Positions 17,536 through 27,307 of a stretch of DNA of 64,000 nt are shown piece by piece. Source of the DNA: Paraburkholderia caballeronis. Lineage in GTDB: Bacteria; Pseudomonadota; Gammaproteobacteria; Burkholderiales; Burkholderiaceae. How positions within the stretch are numbered: position 1 is the stretch's first letter; each line of letters starts with the position of its first letter. The position numbers and the translations under genes were made by a program. The notes beneath the pieces were generated by a model. That model saw only the letters and a program-made list of their open reading frames with translations. It searched no databases and was not told where the DNA came from. Location of the stretch: contig NZ_FNSR01000001.1 of NCBI RefSeq assembly GCF_900104845.1, positions 3,224,001 to 3,288,000 on the forward strand, read 5' to 3'.

Positions 17536-17561
17536 ATCGATTCCCTGCCACCTTTATAAGA

Positions 17562-18506
17562 TCAACCCCGAGCCCGGATCCCGTCCGACGGGCCACGCGA
17601 CAAAGGCCCCATACGCCCTGTCACGCCATGCCACAACCCGAGCAACGACATCCGGACGTGCTCGATTCCCTGCGGCATGAAAAGGCCATAAATAACGAGG
17701 CGAAACGGCAATTTCACCAATTCGGTCGACTTCCAGCTCCACGGCAGATAGTTCCGCCGGATCAGCGCGACGGCATTCCGGAACATATAGTAATGGCGCA
17801 ATGCGCTATGGCCCGGATACGCGCGACCGAATATGCGCACCGGTTCGCCACCCAGCGAATGGCGCATGCGCAGCGCGGGAAGGCCGAGCACCGAATAACC
17901 TTTGGCTCGCGCCCGCGCGCACCATTCGAGATCCACGAAGTCGATGAACAGCGCATCGTCCATCGGCCCCATCTCGCGCCAGACCGCCAGATTGATGCAC
18001 GAGCCGGAACTGATGAGGAAATCGACCTCGACGGGAGCCGTTCCCGCCGGCGCGACGCGACGCAGCCTGAAATAGCCGAAGCGCACGAACGGCACGACGC
18101 CGCCCAGCCTCGCGTCCTCGTAGGCCGGCCCGACCAGCGCGATGCGCGGATTGGCTTTCAATTCGCGCTCCAGCGAACGCGGCAGCGCATCGAGCAGCAC
18201 CATGGACGGCTCGCTATCCTGATCGAAAATCATCGCCGACGCGCAGCCGCGCCGGATCAATGCGTCGATGCCCTGATTGATGGCCGTCGCGATACCAAGG
18301 TTCCTGCCGTTGCGGACATACTCGATGCGCGCATCGAGCACGCCGGCACTCGGACCGTCCAGTCCTTCGGTGTTGTCTACGACGACGCACGGCCCGATTG
18401 CGGCCAGTCTGTTCGCGCGCTCGAAACACGCGCGATCCGGCCGGTAGAAGACAACGACGGTTCCTGTCACGGGCGCCCCGACCGAGGTCACCTGCAATTC
18501 AATCAC
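17562..18506 (-). CDS. Rhamnosyltransferase-like glycosyltransferase family 2
   Basis: A 314-residue GT-A protein: 'GTVVVFYRPD' opens the fold, 'VVVDNTEG' follows, 'YVRNGRNLGIATAINQGI' matches the nucleotide-sugar loop of RfbF/WbbL-type rhamnosyltransferases, and 'AMIFDQDSEP' holds the DxD. 'DALFIDFVDLEWCARARAKG' resembles the family's 'FIDxVDxEWCLR' block. I use the GTG at 18506, which overlaps the rmlD stop by eight bases (GTGATTGA); the open frame beyond it is rmlD shadow. Its position directly after rmlBACD suggests dTDP-L-rhamnose as donor. Confidence 0.88.
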   Translation of the reverse strand: MIELQVTSVGAPVTGTVVVFYRPDRACFERANRLAAIGPCVVVDNTEGLDGPSAGVLDARIEYVRNGRNLGIATAINQGIDALIRRGCASAMIFDQDSEPSMVLLDALPRSLERELKANPRIALVGPAYEDARLGGVVPFVRFGYFRLRRVAPAGTAPVEVDFLISSGSCINLAVWREMGPMDDALFIDFVDLEWCARARAKGYSVLGLPALRMRHSLGGEPVRIFGRAYPGHSALRHYYMFRNAVALIRRNYLPWSWKSTELVKLPFRLVIYGLFMPQGIEHVRMSLLGLWHGVTGRMGPLSRGPSDGIRARG

Positions 18507-19383
18507 CGAGGCAAAGCCGCAACGCGTGGTCCCAGGCGGGTAGATGCAATCCGAACGTATCGGCCAGCTTTTGATGAGACATCCTCGAATTCGCTGGTCG
18601 TGCGGCAGGCACCGGATATTCGCTGGCGCGAATCGGCACCACCTTCGGCGCGCCTGCGGGAAGCGCGATGCCGAAAATCGCTTCGGCAAAACCGTGCCAC
18701 GAGGTTTCGCCCGCGGCCGTCAGGTGATAGACACCGGAACGGGTTCGCCACCAGTCCGCATCGCGCGAGCCGACGCCTTGCGCGACGATGTGCGTGGTCG
18801 CCGCCGCAATCGTGCGGGACCAGGTCGGCGCGCCGACCTGATCGGCCACCACGCGCAGCTCCGGCCGCTCGGCGCCGAGCTTCAGCATCGTCAGCAGGAA
18901 GTTCTTGCCGCGACGCCCATACACCCAGCTCGTCCGCAGGATCAGATGCGCGCATCCCGCCGCCGCGATCGCCTGCTCGCCCTCCAGCTTCGTGCGCCCA
19001 TACACGTTCTGCGGGTTGGTCGCGTCGCCTTCGACGTACGGCGCAGCCTTCGTGCCGTCGAACACGTAGTCGGTCGAATAGTGGATCAACGTCGCGCCGC
19101 TGCGCGCCGCCTCCTCGGCCAGCACGCGCGGCGCGTCGGCGTTGATCGCCCGCGCCGCGGCCTCGTCCGTCTCGGCCTTGTCCACCGCGGTGTAGGCAGC
19201 CGGGTTGACGATGATCGCCGGCTTGAGTTCGCGCACGATGTCGCGCAGCCGTGCGGGGTCCGCAAGATCGAGCACCGCGCGATCCGCGGCGATCACACGC
19301 CCCAGCCCCTGCAGCGAACGCAACAGTTCGAAGCCGACCTGACCGTTCACGCCGGTCACCAGTATCGTGGCCTGTCCGCTCAC
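18499..19383 (-). CDS. rmlD: dTDP-4-dehydrorhamnose reductase RmlD
   Basis: A 294-residue extended SDR that performs the last, NADPH-dependent step to dTDP-L-rhamnose. 'ILVTGVNGQVGFELL' forms the cofactor loop near residue 7, 'INPAAYTAVDKAE' carries the family's diagnostic substrate strand (seen as VNPAAYTAVDKAE), and 'YGRTKLEGE' gives catalytic Tyr and Lys. The GTG at 19383 is the start that opens directly onto the fold; the longer frame upstream is rmlC antiphase. It starts 7 bases after the rmlC stop. Confidence 0.95.
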   Translation of the reverse strand: MSGQATILVTGVNGQVGFELLRSLQGLGRVIAADRAVLDLADPARLRDIVRELKPAIIVNPAAYTAVDKAETDEAAARAINADAPRVLAEEAARSGATLIHYSTDYVFDGTKAAPYVEGDATNPQNVYGRTKLEGEQAIAAAGCAHLILRTSWVYGRRGKNFLLTMLKLGAERPELRVVADQVGAPTWSRTIAAATTHIVAQGVGSRDADWWRTRSGVYHLTAAGETSWHGFAEAIFGIALPAGAPKVVPIRASEYPVPAARPANSRMSHQKLADTFGLHLPAWDHALRLCLGD

Positions 19384-19390
19384 GATGCCC

Positions 19391-19942
19391 TCACGCGAAG
19401 AGTTCGGCTTCTCCGAGCCGCTTGCCTGCCGCGTCCTTCGCCGCAAGCACGGGCTCGAAATCGATCGGCCATTCAATGCCGATCTCCGGGTCGTTCCATA
19501 CGATGCTGCGCTCGTGCTCCGGGAACCAGTAGTCAGTCGTCTTGTACAGGAACTGCGCGGACTCCGACAGCACGACGAAGCCGTGCGCGAAACCCGGCGG
19601 CACCCACAGTTGCCGGTGATTGTCGGCGGACAGGTGCACGCCGACCCACTTGCCGAAGTTCGGAGAATTCCGGCGGATATCGACCGCGACGTCGAACACC
19701 TCGCCTTCGACCGCGCGCACCAGCTTGCCCTGCGCGTGCTCGATCTGATAGTGCAGTCCGCGCAGCACGCCCTTCGCGGAACGCGAGTGGTTGTCCTGCA
19801 GGAATTCGACGCCCGGCTCCACCTGCTCCGCGAAATCGCGCGCATTGAAGCTTTCGAAGAAGAAGCCGCGCGCATCGCCGAACACCTTCGGCTCGATGAT
19901 CTTGACTTCGGGCAGCGCCGTGGCAGTTACCGTGATGGCCAT
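19391..19942 (-). CDS. rmlC: dTDP-4-dehydrorhamnose 3,5-epimerase RmlC
   Basis: A 183-residue cupin of normal length. '[17 protein letters not shown]' and '[20 protein letters not shown]' contain the substrate-binding Arg and the catalytic His of 'RGLHYQ'; '[15 protein letters not shown]' is the second half of the active-site cupin. It epimerises C3 and C5 of the 4-keto intermediate. The ATG at 19942 overlaps the 3' end of rmlA by 16 bp, indicating coupled translation. Confidence 0.96.
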   Translation of the reverse strand: MAITVTATALPEVKIIEPKVFGDARGFFFESFNARDFAEQVEPGVEFLQDNHSRSAKGVLRGLHYQIEHAQGKLVRAVEGEVFDVAVDIRRNSPNFGKWVGVHLSADNHRQLWVPPGFAHGFVVLSESAQFLYKTTDYWFPEHERSIVWNDPEIGIEWPIDFEPVLAAKDAAGKRLGEAELFA

Positions 19943-20820
19943 GCAACCTGATCCGTAAGAATGTTCAGCAGATATTTCCCATACGCGTTCTTCGCGAGCG
20001 GCGACGCGAGCTTTTCGAGCTGACCCGCATCGATCCAGCGCCGGCGAAAAGCGATTTCCTCGGGACATGCAACGACGAGCCCTTGCCGCTTCTGCAGCGT
20101 CGCGATGAACGTCGCCGCGTCGATCAGCGAATCGTGCGTGCCGGTGTCGAGCCATGCATAACCGCGCCCCATGATCTCGACGTTGAGCGTCCCGTCCGCG
20201 AGATAACGCGAATTCACGTCGGTGATTTCCAGTTCGCCGCGCGCGGACGGCTCGATGTCGGCCGCGATGTCGCACACGCGGTTGTCGTAGAAGTAGAGGC
20301 CCGTCACCGCGTAGTTGGAACGCGGCCGCTCCGGCTTCTCCTCGATCGACAGCGCGCGAAAACCCTTGTCGAACTCCACGACGCCATAGCGTTCCGGATC
20401 CTGCACGTGATACGCGAACACCGTCGCGCCGCTCTCTCGCGCATTCGCGCTTTCTAGCTGTTTCGCGAGATCGTGACCGTAGAAGATGTTGTCGCCGAGA
20501 ATCAGCGCGGACGGATCGTTGCCGACGAACTCGCGGCCGATGATGAACGCCTGCGCGAGACCGTCGGGCGACGGCTGGACCGCATAATGGAAGTTCATTC
20601 CCCACTGGCTGCCGTCGCCGAGCATCGATTCGAAGCGCGGCGTGTCCTGCGGCGTCGAGATGACCAGCACTTCGCGAATGCCCGCGACCATCAGCGTGGA
20701 CAGCGGATAGTAGATCATCGGCTTGTCGTACACCGGCAGCAGCTGCTTCGAGACCGCATGCGTGATCGGATAGAGCCGCGTGCCGGAGCCGCCGGCGAGG
20801 ATGATGCCTTTGCGCGCCAT
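19927..20820 (-). CDS. rmlA: Glucose-1-phosphate thymidylyltransferase RmlA
   Basis: A 297-residue nucleotidyltransferase that makes dTDP-glucose. '[20 protein letters not shown]' contains the G-G-x-G-T-R-L signature, '[17 protein letters not shown]' follows, '[10 protein letters not shown]' is the Mg-binding site and '[17 protein letters not shown]' is the conserved C-terminal block. It lies 11 bases downstream of the rmlB stop and overlaps rmlC. Confidence 0.97.
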   Translation of the reverse strand: MARKGIILAGGSGTRLYPITHAVSKQLLPVYDKPMIYYPLSTLMVAGIREVLVISTPQDTPRFESMLGDGSQWGMNFHYAVQPSPDGLAQAFIIGREFVGNDPSALILGDNIFYGHDLAKQLESANARESGATVFAYHVQDPERYGVVEFDKGFRALSIEEKPERPRSNYAVTGLYFYDNRVCDIAADIEPSARGELEITDVNSRYLADGTLNVEIMGRGYAWLDTGTHDSLIDAATFIATLQKRQGLVVACPEEIAFRRRWIDAGQLEKLASPLAKNAYGKYLLNILTDQVAWPSR

Positions 20821-20831
20821 GTTTTACGCCT

Positions 20832-21893
20832 TTACGCGCGTTGCGCGTAGTTGGTCTCGACCCACTTGCGGTAATCGCCCGACGCCACTTCGTCGACCCA
20901 CTGCTGGTTGTCCAGATACCACTGCACGGTCTTCGCGAGGCCGGTCTCGAACGTTTCGGCGGGTTTCCAGCCGAGTTCGCGTTCGAGCTTGCGCGCGTCG
21001 ATCGCGTAGCGCCGGTCATGACCCGGCCGATCCTTCACGTAGGTGATCTGGTCGCGATAGGAGCCGGCCGCCTTCGGCCGCAATCCGTCGAGCAGATCGC
21101 ACAGCGTATGCACGACATCGAGATTCTTCTTCTCGTTCCAGCCGCCGACGTTGTACGTGTCGCCGCTCGTGCCGCGCGCGAGCACTTCGCGGATCGCGCT
21201 GCAATGATCGCCGACGTACAGCCAGTCGCGCACGTTCTGACCGTCGCCGTACACGGGCAACGGCTTGCCGCCGAGCGCGTTCGCGATCATCAGCGGGATC
21301 AGCTTCTCGGGGAACTGGTACGGGCCGTAGTTGTTCGAGCAGTTCGTCGTCAGCGTCGGCAGGCCATAGGTGTGGTGATACGCGCGCACCAGATGGTCGG
21401 AGCCGGCCTTCGTCGCCGAATAAGGACTGTTCGGCGCATACGGCGTGATTTCGGAGAACTGGGGATCGGCGGCCGACAGCGAGCCGAACACCTCGTCGGT
21501 CGACACGTGCAGGAAGCGGAACGCGGCCTTTTCTTCGGCGCCGAGCGCGCTCCAGAACTGGCGCGCGGCTTCGAGCAGCGTGAACGTGCCGACCACGTTG
21601 GTCTGCACGAAATCGGCAGGCCCGTGAATCGAGCGGTCGACGTGGCTTTCGGCCGCGAAATGCAGGACGGCGCGCGGCCGATGCGTCGCGAACAGTTCGT
21701 CCAGCGCCACGCGGTCGCAGATGTCCACACGCGCGAACACGTGTTTCGGATTGCCATGCAGCGAGCGTAACGTGCCGAGGTTGCCCGCGTACGTGAGCTT
21801 GTCCACGTTCAGGACCGACTCGTCGGATTGCCGCAACCAGTCAAGCACAAAGTTGGCGCCGATGAAGCCCGCGCCGCCCGTTACCAGGATCAT
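20832..21893 (-). CDS. rmlB: dTDP-glucose 4,6-dehydratase RmlB
   Basis: A 353-residue SDR dehydratase. '[15 protein letters not shown]' is the NAD loop at the N-terminus; '[11 protein letters not shown]' carries the Thr-Asp-Glu catalytic residues and '[15 protein letters not shown]' the Tyr-Lys pair. '[12 protein letters not shown]' is also typical. It is the first gene of the minus-strand O-antigen operon, diverging from apaH, the arrangement known from Burkholderia O-antigen loci. Confidence 0.97.
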   Translation of the reverse strand: MILVTGGAGFIGANFVLDWLRQSDESVLNVDKLTYAGNLGTLRSLHGNPKHVFARVDICDRVALDELFATHRPRAVLHFAAESHVDRSIHGPADFVQTNVVGTFTLLEAARQFWSALGAEEKAAFRFLHVSTDEVFGSLSAADPQFSEITPYAPNSPYSATKAGSDHLVRAYHHTYGLPTLTTNCSNNYGPYQFPEKLIPLMIANALGGKPLPVYGDGQNVRDWLYVGDHCSAIREVLARGTSGDTYNVGGWNEKKNLDVVHTLCDLLDGLRPKAAGSYRDQITYVKDRPGHDRRYAIDARKLERELGWKPAETFETGLAKTVQWYLDNQQWVDEVASGDYRKWVETNYAQRA

Positions 21894-22239
21894 GGATTTC
21901 CTTTAACAAAATCGGGAGTGAGCCCCGCACGAAGTTGTCTGGCCGGATCGTCGAGAATGAGAAGAATATTGACCGACGAGGCCGTGGGTTCGTCCACGCC
22001 GAATGCTCCGGCGCCGTTTTCGAATGGGCTAATTATACGGCGAGCCTGTCCGAAAGCTACACCGCTAACATCTTGAAACAGCTTGACAAATCTGCGGTAG
22101 CGCACATTACGCAAGCGAAAACCCGACGCCCATGCATGCCCGCGACGGGTTCGCGCAACCGCCCGGAGAGCGGGCATGTGTTACCGTCACGGCAATGCTG
22201 CCGCACTGCAACCTCCGCACTGCAATCTCGTTACACCCG
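21894..22239. other. Divergent promoter region rmlB/apaH
   Basis: About 345 bases, AT-richer than the coding regions, with no gene. It must contain the promoters for the O-antigen operon (minus) and apaH (plus). A TATAAT hexamer on the minus strand is listed separately; on the plus strand a perfect TTGACA at 22083-22088 has only a weak -10 (CATTAC or ATTACG) at the right distance. Confidence 0.6.
22032..22037 (-). promoter_or_regulatory. Possible -10 box for the rml/O-antigen operon
   Basis: The minus strand reads TATAAT at 22037-22032, about 140 bases before the rmlB start, in an AT-rich patch. No good TTGACA-like hexamer lies 16-18 bases upstream, so the assignment is weak. Confidence 0.3.
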
Positions 22240-23091
22240 ATGACTTCCAACCTGAATTATCCCGTGCCACTCGCTTTCGGCGACCTGCAAGGTTGCCGCA
22301 CTCCGTTTCGTGAACTGCTGGCGAAAGCCGCTCCCGCCGAAGACACGCCGCTATGGTTCGCCGGCGACCTGATCAATCGCGGCCCCGACTCGCTCGCCAC
22401 GCTGCGCGACGTGATCGCGCTCGGCGATCGCGCAGTCGCGGTGCTCGGCAATCACGACCTGCATCTGCTGTCGGTATCCGCCGGCATCCGCAAGTCGAAG
22501 AAAGGCGACACGATCGACGACATCCTGTCCGCGCCGGACGTCGACGACCTGCTGCACTGGGTCCGCCACCGGCCGATCGCCCACTTCGACAACGGCATGC
22601 TGCTCGTGCACGCGGGTGTGCTGCCGCAGTGGGACGTCGCGTTGACGCTCGAACTCGCACACGATCTGGAAAAGGCGCTGCGCAGCGACAACTGGAAAGA
22701 AACGCTCGCCGGACTCTACGGCAACGAGCCGAATCGCTGGTCGAAGGACCTCAAAGGCATCGAGCGGCTACGCATCACGTGCAGCGCGCTGACGCGGATG
22801 CGTTTCTGCAATCGCGACGGTCTGATGGATTTCAGCGCGAGCGGCGGACTCGATTCAGCGCCGCCCGGCTTCATGCCGTGGTTCGACGTGCCGGGCCGCA
22901 AGACCCGCGACGTCACCGTCGTATTCGGGCACTGGGCCGCATTGGGCCTCACGCTGCGCGACAACCTGATCGGCCTCGACTCCGGCTGCGTCTGGGGCAA
23001 CCAGCTGTCGGCCGTGCGACTGGCGGCGAGCGCCGATCAGCGCGTCGTCACGCAGGTGCAATGCACTAGCTGTCGCGCGGTCAGCGAATAG
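22240..23091 (+). CDS. apaH: Symmetrical diadenosine tetraphosphatase ApaH
   Basis: A 283-residue metallophosphatase that splits Ap4A into two ADP. The calcineurin-type motifs are 'FGDLQGC' (the Gln form common in non-enteric ApaH), 'WFAGDLINRGPDS', 'VAVLGNHDLHLL', 'LVHAGVLPQWD' and 'VVFGHWAALG', all in order. The frame is open from 22132, but the ATG at 22240 opens onto the domain. In Burkholderia genomes apaH flanks the rmlBACD O-antigen operon, as here. Confidence 0.95.
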   Translation: MTSNLNYPVPLAFGDLQGCRTPFRELLAKAAPAEDTPLWFAGDLINRGPDSLATLRDVIALGDRAVAVLGNHDLHLLSVSAGIRKSKKGDTIDDILSAPDVDDLLHWVRHRPIAHFDNGMLLVHAGVLPQWDVALTLELAHDLEKALRSDNWKETLAGLYGNEPNRWSKDLKGIERLRITCSALTRMRFCNRDGLMDFSASGGLDSAPPGFMPWFDVPGRKTRDVTVVFGHWAALGLTLRDNLIGLDSGCVWGNQLSAVRLAASADQRVVTQVQCTSCRAVSE

Positions 23092-23106
23092 CCCGCTACG
23101 CACGGA

Positions 23107-23919
23107 TCAGCGCTTGCGGTACACGTGCGCCGTCGCTTTCATCCCTTTCGGAAACACGCGGCGCACCACCGCACGCGCGGCGGCGTCGGCCTGCAGCACG
23201 ACGTCGCGCACCGGCTGCTCCGGGCGACCACGGAACGACGTCGGATGAAAGTAATCGTCGTCGCCGGCCGGATGATCTGAAAAGTAGTAGTTCGATACGC
23301 AGCAGCGCGCTTCGCCGCTGACGTTCTTCGACACCGAATGCCACGAATGCTGGTTCGTGACCATCACCGCAAGGCGGTTGAAGCGGCTGACGATCGTGGC
23401 CGGTTCCGCCTTCGTGCCGTCCGGCCACACTTCGAGGTTCGCGCCGTTTTCCAGCCGCCAGCCGGGCGACACGTAATAGAGCAGGTTCAGCACGCGATAG
23501 CGCGCGCGATCCTTGTCGTGCGAGTTGTCGAGATGCGGGTTCAGGAAGTGGCCGGGTCCCATCATCGATATGCCGCCCGCGTACAGATGCTCGTCCGGAT
23601 AAAGCGAGCGCAGCCCGGTGGCTTCCTTGACCCGCTCGACAACCTCGGGCATCTGAAAACCGAAGATGATCTCTTCGAGAATCGGCGCGTGAGCGTTCAT
23701 CTGCGCCGACACGTACTTCAGTTCGCGCAGGCTCCGGCGCAACATCATTTGCGACGGGTCCGGAAACGCGGCGCGAATCTCCATCGCCAAATCGTCGGGC
23801 AACAGGTCGTCGACAAAGAAATAGGGAATCGGCGCCGTCGATGCCCATTGCTCGCGCAGGCGGGCAAACTCCGCTTCGAGACGTCGCGCGATCAGTGCGC
23901 CGAATACGTTGCGATCCAT
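23107..23919 (-). CDS. 2-oxoglutarate/Fe(II)-dependent oxygenase superfamily protein
   Basis: A 270-residue protein with a jelly-roll dioxygenase motif: 'NPHLDNSHD' provides the His129-x-Asp131 iron ligands, 'NQHSWHSV' the distal His (191 or 194), and Arg205 in 'GEARCCVSNYYF' would bind 2-oxoglutarate. It is related to the prolyl-hydroxylase-like 2OG-FeII_Oxy family; the substrate is unknown. It converges on apaH with a 15-base gap and follows plsC by 108 bases on the same strand, which may or may not mean co-transcription. Confidence 0.75.
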   Translation of the reverse strand: MDRNVFGALIARRLEAEFARLREQWASTAPIPYFFVDDLLPDDLAMEIRAAFPDPSQMMLRRSLRELKYVSAQMNAHAPILEEIIFGFQMPEVVERVKEATGLRSLYPDEHLYAGGISMMGPGHFLNPHLDNSHDKDRARYRVLNLLYYVSPGWRLENGANLEVWPDGTKAEPATIVSRFNRLAVMVTNQHSWHSVSKNVSGEARCCVSNYYFSDHPAGDDDYFHPTSFRGRPEQPVRDVVLQADAAARAVVRRVFPKGMKATAHVYRKR

Positions 23920-24027
23920 GATAGAGAGCGACTCCGTCGTTGATGCCGGCTCCGGCGCACGCGCAATTCCGGACGACGACAGGCGATACGGGCAGTGAGC
24001 GCGGCTTCCGGCGAGGCGGCTGCCGCG

Positions 24028-24813
24028 CTAGTGCAATTGTGCGACGGTGCGCCCGATCTCGCTCGCCGCATCCCCCGCTTCCCCCCGCATCCCCTCCAGC
24101 GCCCCCCTCACCGTCTCCTCCGCCCGCGCCGCGAGACTCCGCCGGTCCGCGCCAGGCTCCAGCGCCTCGCCGACATAAACGTGCGCGGTGATCGGCCCGG
24201 CCCTCAGCAGCGCGTCGAGCGACTGTCCGAGCGAAATGTCGTCGATATAAGCGGGCGCCACCGACTGCCGCCCGAGCGCGTCCTCGTACATCAGGCAGAT
24301 CGGCTGCACCGGCTTGCCGGCCGACACCGCCGCCTGGAACATGTTCGAGTGGAACGGCTTCAGCGCGAGCCCGTCCGACGTCGTGCCTTCCGGGAACACG
24401 CACATCAGCTCGCCGCGTTCGAGCCGCGCGGCCAGTTCGTGCATGATGCGCTTCGCGTCGCTGCGCTTCTCGCGCTCGATGAACACGGTGTCCAGTTGAT
24501 GCGCGAGATAACCGACCACCGGCCACTGCCGGATCTCCGCCTTCGACACGAACGGCGTCGGTCGCCACGCGTTGATCACGTAGATGTCGATCCACGACAC
24601 GTGATTGCTGACGACGAGCGCGCCCGCGTCGAGCCGCGCGCCGTCGTTGTGCACGACGAGGTTCAGCCCGCACAGCCGCAGCATCTTCAGCGACCACGCG
24701 CGGTTCAGTTCCATGCGCTGCTGGGGGGTCGCGCGCGGAAAGCGCACGGCGACGGTCACCACGCCGCGCATCAGATGCGTAAGGAGCCGGAGCTTGCGAA
24801 TGAGCAGAATCAT
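24028..24813 (-). CDS. Lysophospholipid/1-acylglycerol-3-phosphate acyltransferase (PlsC-like)
   Basis: A 261-residue membrane-associated acyltransferase. 'VSNHVSWIDIYV' holds the HX4D catalytic motif and 'CVFPEGTTSDGLALKPF' the glycerol-phosphate-binding F-P-E-G-T motif; 'VQPICLMYED' is block IV-like. A hydrophobic N-terminal stretch probably anchors it to the inner membrane. It would acylate lysophosphatidic acid or a related lysolipid. It starts 49 bases after the dihydroorotase-like gene and is likely in that operon. Confidence 0.9.
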   Translation of the reverse strand: MILLIRKLRLLTHLMRGVVTVAVRFPRATPQQRMELNRAWSLKMLRLCGLNLVVHNDGARLDAGALVVSNHVSWIDIYVINAWRPTPFVSKAEIRQWPVVGYLAHQLDTVFIEREKRSDAKRIMHELAARLERGELMCVFPEGTTSDGLALKPFHSNMFQAAVSAGKPVQPICLMYEDALGRQSVAPAYIDDISLGQSLDALLRAGPITAHVYVGEALEPGADRRSLAARAEETVRGALEGMRGEAGDAASEIGRTVAQLH

Positions 24814-24862
24814 GATCGGATAGGCAAAAACCGCGTGACTACTTCGCCGCCGCGCGCGGGCG

Positions 24863-26137
24863 TCAGCGCCGCTCGAACGCGACGCGTCCGGCCACGAGCG
24901 TATGGTGCACGACGGCCGGCAGTTCGTAGCCGAGGAACGGCGTATTGTGCCCCTGGCTCTTCAGCGCGCGCGGCTCGACGCGCCAGTGCGCGCGCGGATC
25001 GAACACGCACAGGTCCGCGACCGCGCCCGGCGCGATGCGCCCGGCAGGCAGCTTCAGCACGTCGGCCGGCGCGGACGTCACGCGCGCGAGCGCCTTCGCG
25101 AGCGGCAGACCCGCCTCGTCGGCCCACTTCGTCGTCAGCGACAGGAACAGTTCGAGCCCGGTCGAACCCGGCGTCGCCTCGCCGAACGGCAGCAGCTTTT
25201 CGTCGTCGTCGACCGGCGTGTGGTCGGAGCAGATCGCGTCGATCGTGCCGTCCGCGAGGCCCGCGCGGATCGCGTCGCGATCGCGCTGCTGGCGCAGCGG
25301 CGGATCGAGCCGGAACTGCGCGTCGAAGTAGCCGATGTCGTTGTCGATCAGATGCACGTGGTTCGCGGTCACGTCGCACGTAACAGGCAGCCGTTCGGCC
25401 TTCGCCGCGCGCATCAGCTCGACGCCGGCCGCCGACGACAGATGCGCGATGTGCACGCGCGCGCCGGTCACGCGCACGAGTTCGAACAGCGTGTGCAGCG
25501 CGATCGTCTCCGCGCTGACCGGCACGCCGGACAGCCCGAGCCGCGACGCGACCGCGCCGCTCGCGGCGACGCCCTTCGCGAGATACGCATCCTGCGGCCG
25601 CAGCCATGCGACGTAGCCATACGTGCTCGCGTACTGCAGCGCGCGCAGCATCACCTGGGTGTCGACGATCGGCACGTCCGCCTGCGCGAACGCGACGCAA
25701 CCGGCCTCGGTCAACTCGACCATCTCGGTGATGACCTGCCCCTTCAGCCCGACGGTCAGCGCGCCGAGCGGGTACACGTGCGCCTGGTCGAGATTGCGCG
25801 CGCGGAACTTCAGCATCTCGACGAGACCGGGTTCGTCGAGCACCGGGTCGGTGTCCGGCAGGCACACGAGGCTCGTGACGCCGCCGGCCACCGCCGCGGC
25901 CATCTCCGATTCGAGCGTCGCCTTGTGCTCGTAACCCGGCTCGCGCAGCCGCGCGCTCAGGTCGACGAGGCCCGGCGCGACGACGAGCCCGGTCGCGTCG
26001 ATCGTCTTCGCGGCCTGGAAGCCGTCCGGCGCGCGGCCGAGCGCGACAATCTTGCCCGCCGCGACGTACACGTCCTGCTGCTGTTCGGTGCCGCTCGCCG
26101 GGTCGATCAGCGTGCCGCCGTGGATATGAATCTTCAT
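24863..26137 (-). CDS. Dihydroorotase homologue lacking catalytic HxH (PyrC'-type)
   Basis: A 424-residue amidohydrolase-fold protein 60 bases after pyrB. The fold is intact: 'APGLVDLSARLREPGYEH', 'HIAHLSSAAG', 'AICSDHTPVDDDEK' with the Asp, and 'PGSTGLELFLSL'. However, the metal-binding D-x-H-x-H-x-R motif reads D59-L-S-A-R-L-R, so both histidines are missing. Catalytically inactive PyrC' subunits of this kind are known in Pseudomonas, where they are needed for assembly of the aspartate transcarbamoylase holoenzyme. I infer the same role here; a true PyrC should lie elsewhere in the genome. Confidence 0.9.
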   Translation of the reverse strand: MKIHIHGGTLIDPASGTEQQQDVYVAAGKIVALGRAPDGFQAAKTIDATGLVVAPGLVDLSARLREPGYEHKATLESEMAAAVAGGVTSLVCLPDTDPVLDEPGLVEMLKFRARNLDQAHVYPLGALTVGLKGQVITEMVELTEAGCVAFAQADVPIVDTQVMLRALQYASTYGYVAWLRPQDAYLAKGVAASGAVASRLGLSGVPVSAETIALHTLFELVRVTGARVHIAHLSSAAGVELMRAAKAERLPVTCDVTANHVHLIDNDIGYFDAQFRLDPPLRQQRDRDAIRAGLADGTIDAICSDHTPVDDDEKLLPFGEATPGSTGLELFLSLTTKWADEAGLPLAKALARVTSAPADVLKLPAGRIAPGAVADLCVFDPRAHWRVEPRALKSQGHNTPFLGYELPAVVHHTLVAGRVAFERR

Positions 26138-26197
26138 GCGCTGCCTTTGTGGTTCGCTGCTTAAACGCTCACTACGCTCGTTACGTTCGATGCCGGC

Positions 26198-27208
26198 TCA
26201 GTCGCTGTTGCCGGCGACGATGCCCATCACCGCCATCCGCACCGCGATCCCGAAGGTCACCTGGTTCAGGATCACCGACTGCGGGCCGTCCGCGACCTGC
26301 GAGTCGATCTCGACGCCGCGGTTCATCGGCCCCGGGTGCATCACGATCGCATCGGGCTTCGCGAGCGCGAGCCGCTCCGGCGTGAGGCCCCAGCTCTTGA
26401 AATACTCCTGCGCGGACGGCAGCAGCGCGCCGCTCATCCGCTCGTTCTGGAGCCGGAGCATGATGATCACGTCGACGTCCTTCAGCCCTTCGTCGAGGTT
26501 GTGGAACACGCGCACGCCCATCTGTTCGAGGCCGCCCGGCAGCAGCGTGCGCGGGCCGATCGCGCGCACTTCCGGCACGCCGAGCGTGGTCAGCGCGTGG
26601 ATGTCCGAGCGCGCGACGCGCGAGTGCAGGATGTCGCCGACGATCGCGACGCGCAGGTTCGTGAAGTCGCGCTTGTAATGGCGGATCGTGTACATGTCGA
26701 GCAGCCCCTGCGTCGGGTGCGCGTGCCGACCGTCGCCAGCGTTGATCACGTGCACGTGCGGCGCGCAGTGCTGCGCGATCAGGTACGGCGCGCCGCTCGA
26801 CGCGTGGCGCACGACGAACATGTCCGCGTGCATCGCCGACAGGTTGCCGATCGTGTCGAGCAGCGATTCGCCCTTGCTCGTCGACGACGCGTTGATGTTC
26901 AGGTTCAGCACGTCGGCCGACAGCCGCGTCGCGGCGATCTCGAACGTGGTGCGGGTGCGCGTCGAGTTCTCGAAGAACAGGTTGAACACGGACTTGCCGC
27001 GCAGCAGCGGCACCTTCTTCACCTCGCGGTCCGTCACGCTGACGAACTGCGCGGCGGTGTCGAGGATGTGCGTGACGATCGCGCGCGGCAGGCCCTCGAT
27101 CGTCAGCAGGTGCTTCAGTTCGCCGTTCTTCGTGAGCTGCGGATTGCCCTTCAGGAAGCCGTAGCGGAATGGCCCGGCAGCCGTGTCCGGAGTGGGCTGA
27201 GTGTTCAT
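26198..27208 (-). CDS. pyrB: Aspartate carbamoyltransferase catalytic subunit PyrB
   Basis: A 336-residue enzyme of pyrimidine synthesis that forms N-carbamoyl-aspartate. '[19 protein letters not shown]' is the carbamoyl-phosphate site, '[17 protein letters not shown]' the conserved HPTQ block, and '[20 protein letters not shown]' the C-terminal domain signature. It has an extra ~20-residue N-terminal stretch relative to the E. coli chain, as in Pseudomonas-type enzymes, where this end takes part in regulation and assembly with PyrC'. It lies between pyrR and pyrC'. Confidence 0.96.
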   Translation of the reverse strand: MNTQPTPDTAAGPFRYGFLKGNPQLTKNGELKHLLTIEGLPRAIVTHILDTAAQFVSVTDREVKKVPLLRGKSVFNLFFENSTRTRTTFEIAATRLSADVLNLNINASSTSKGESLLDTIGNLSAMHADMFVVRHASSGAPYLIAQHCAPHVHVINAGDGRHAHPTQGLLDMYTIRHYKRDFTNLRVAIVGDILHSRVARSDIHALTTLGVPEVRAIGPRTLLPGGLEQMGVRVFHNLDEGLKDVDVIIMLRLQNERMSGALLPSAQEYFKSWGLTPERLALAKPDAIVMHPGPMNRGVEIDSQVADGPQSVILNQVTFGIAVRMAVMGIVAGNSD

Positions 27209-27307
27209 CGGTCGGTGTTCATCGCTGGAAGTTCGTCCGTCAGGACCGGATTCGGGTAGTACGGGGGGCGCGTGCGGCGCGGCGTCGGGCTCGGTGTGGT
27301 GACGTGG

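Noticed and set aside
22240..22300. ApaH motif GDLQGC in place of GDVHGC as a lost catalytic His
   Set aside because: As I recall, GDLQGC is common among non-enteric ApaH proteins, and all other metal-binding motifs are intact.
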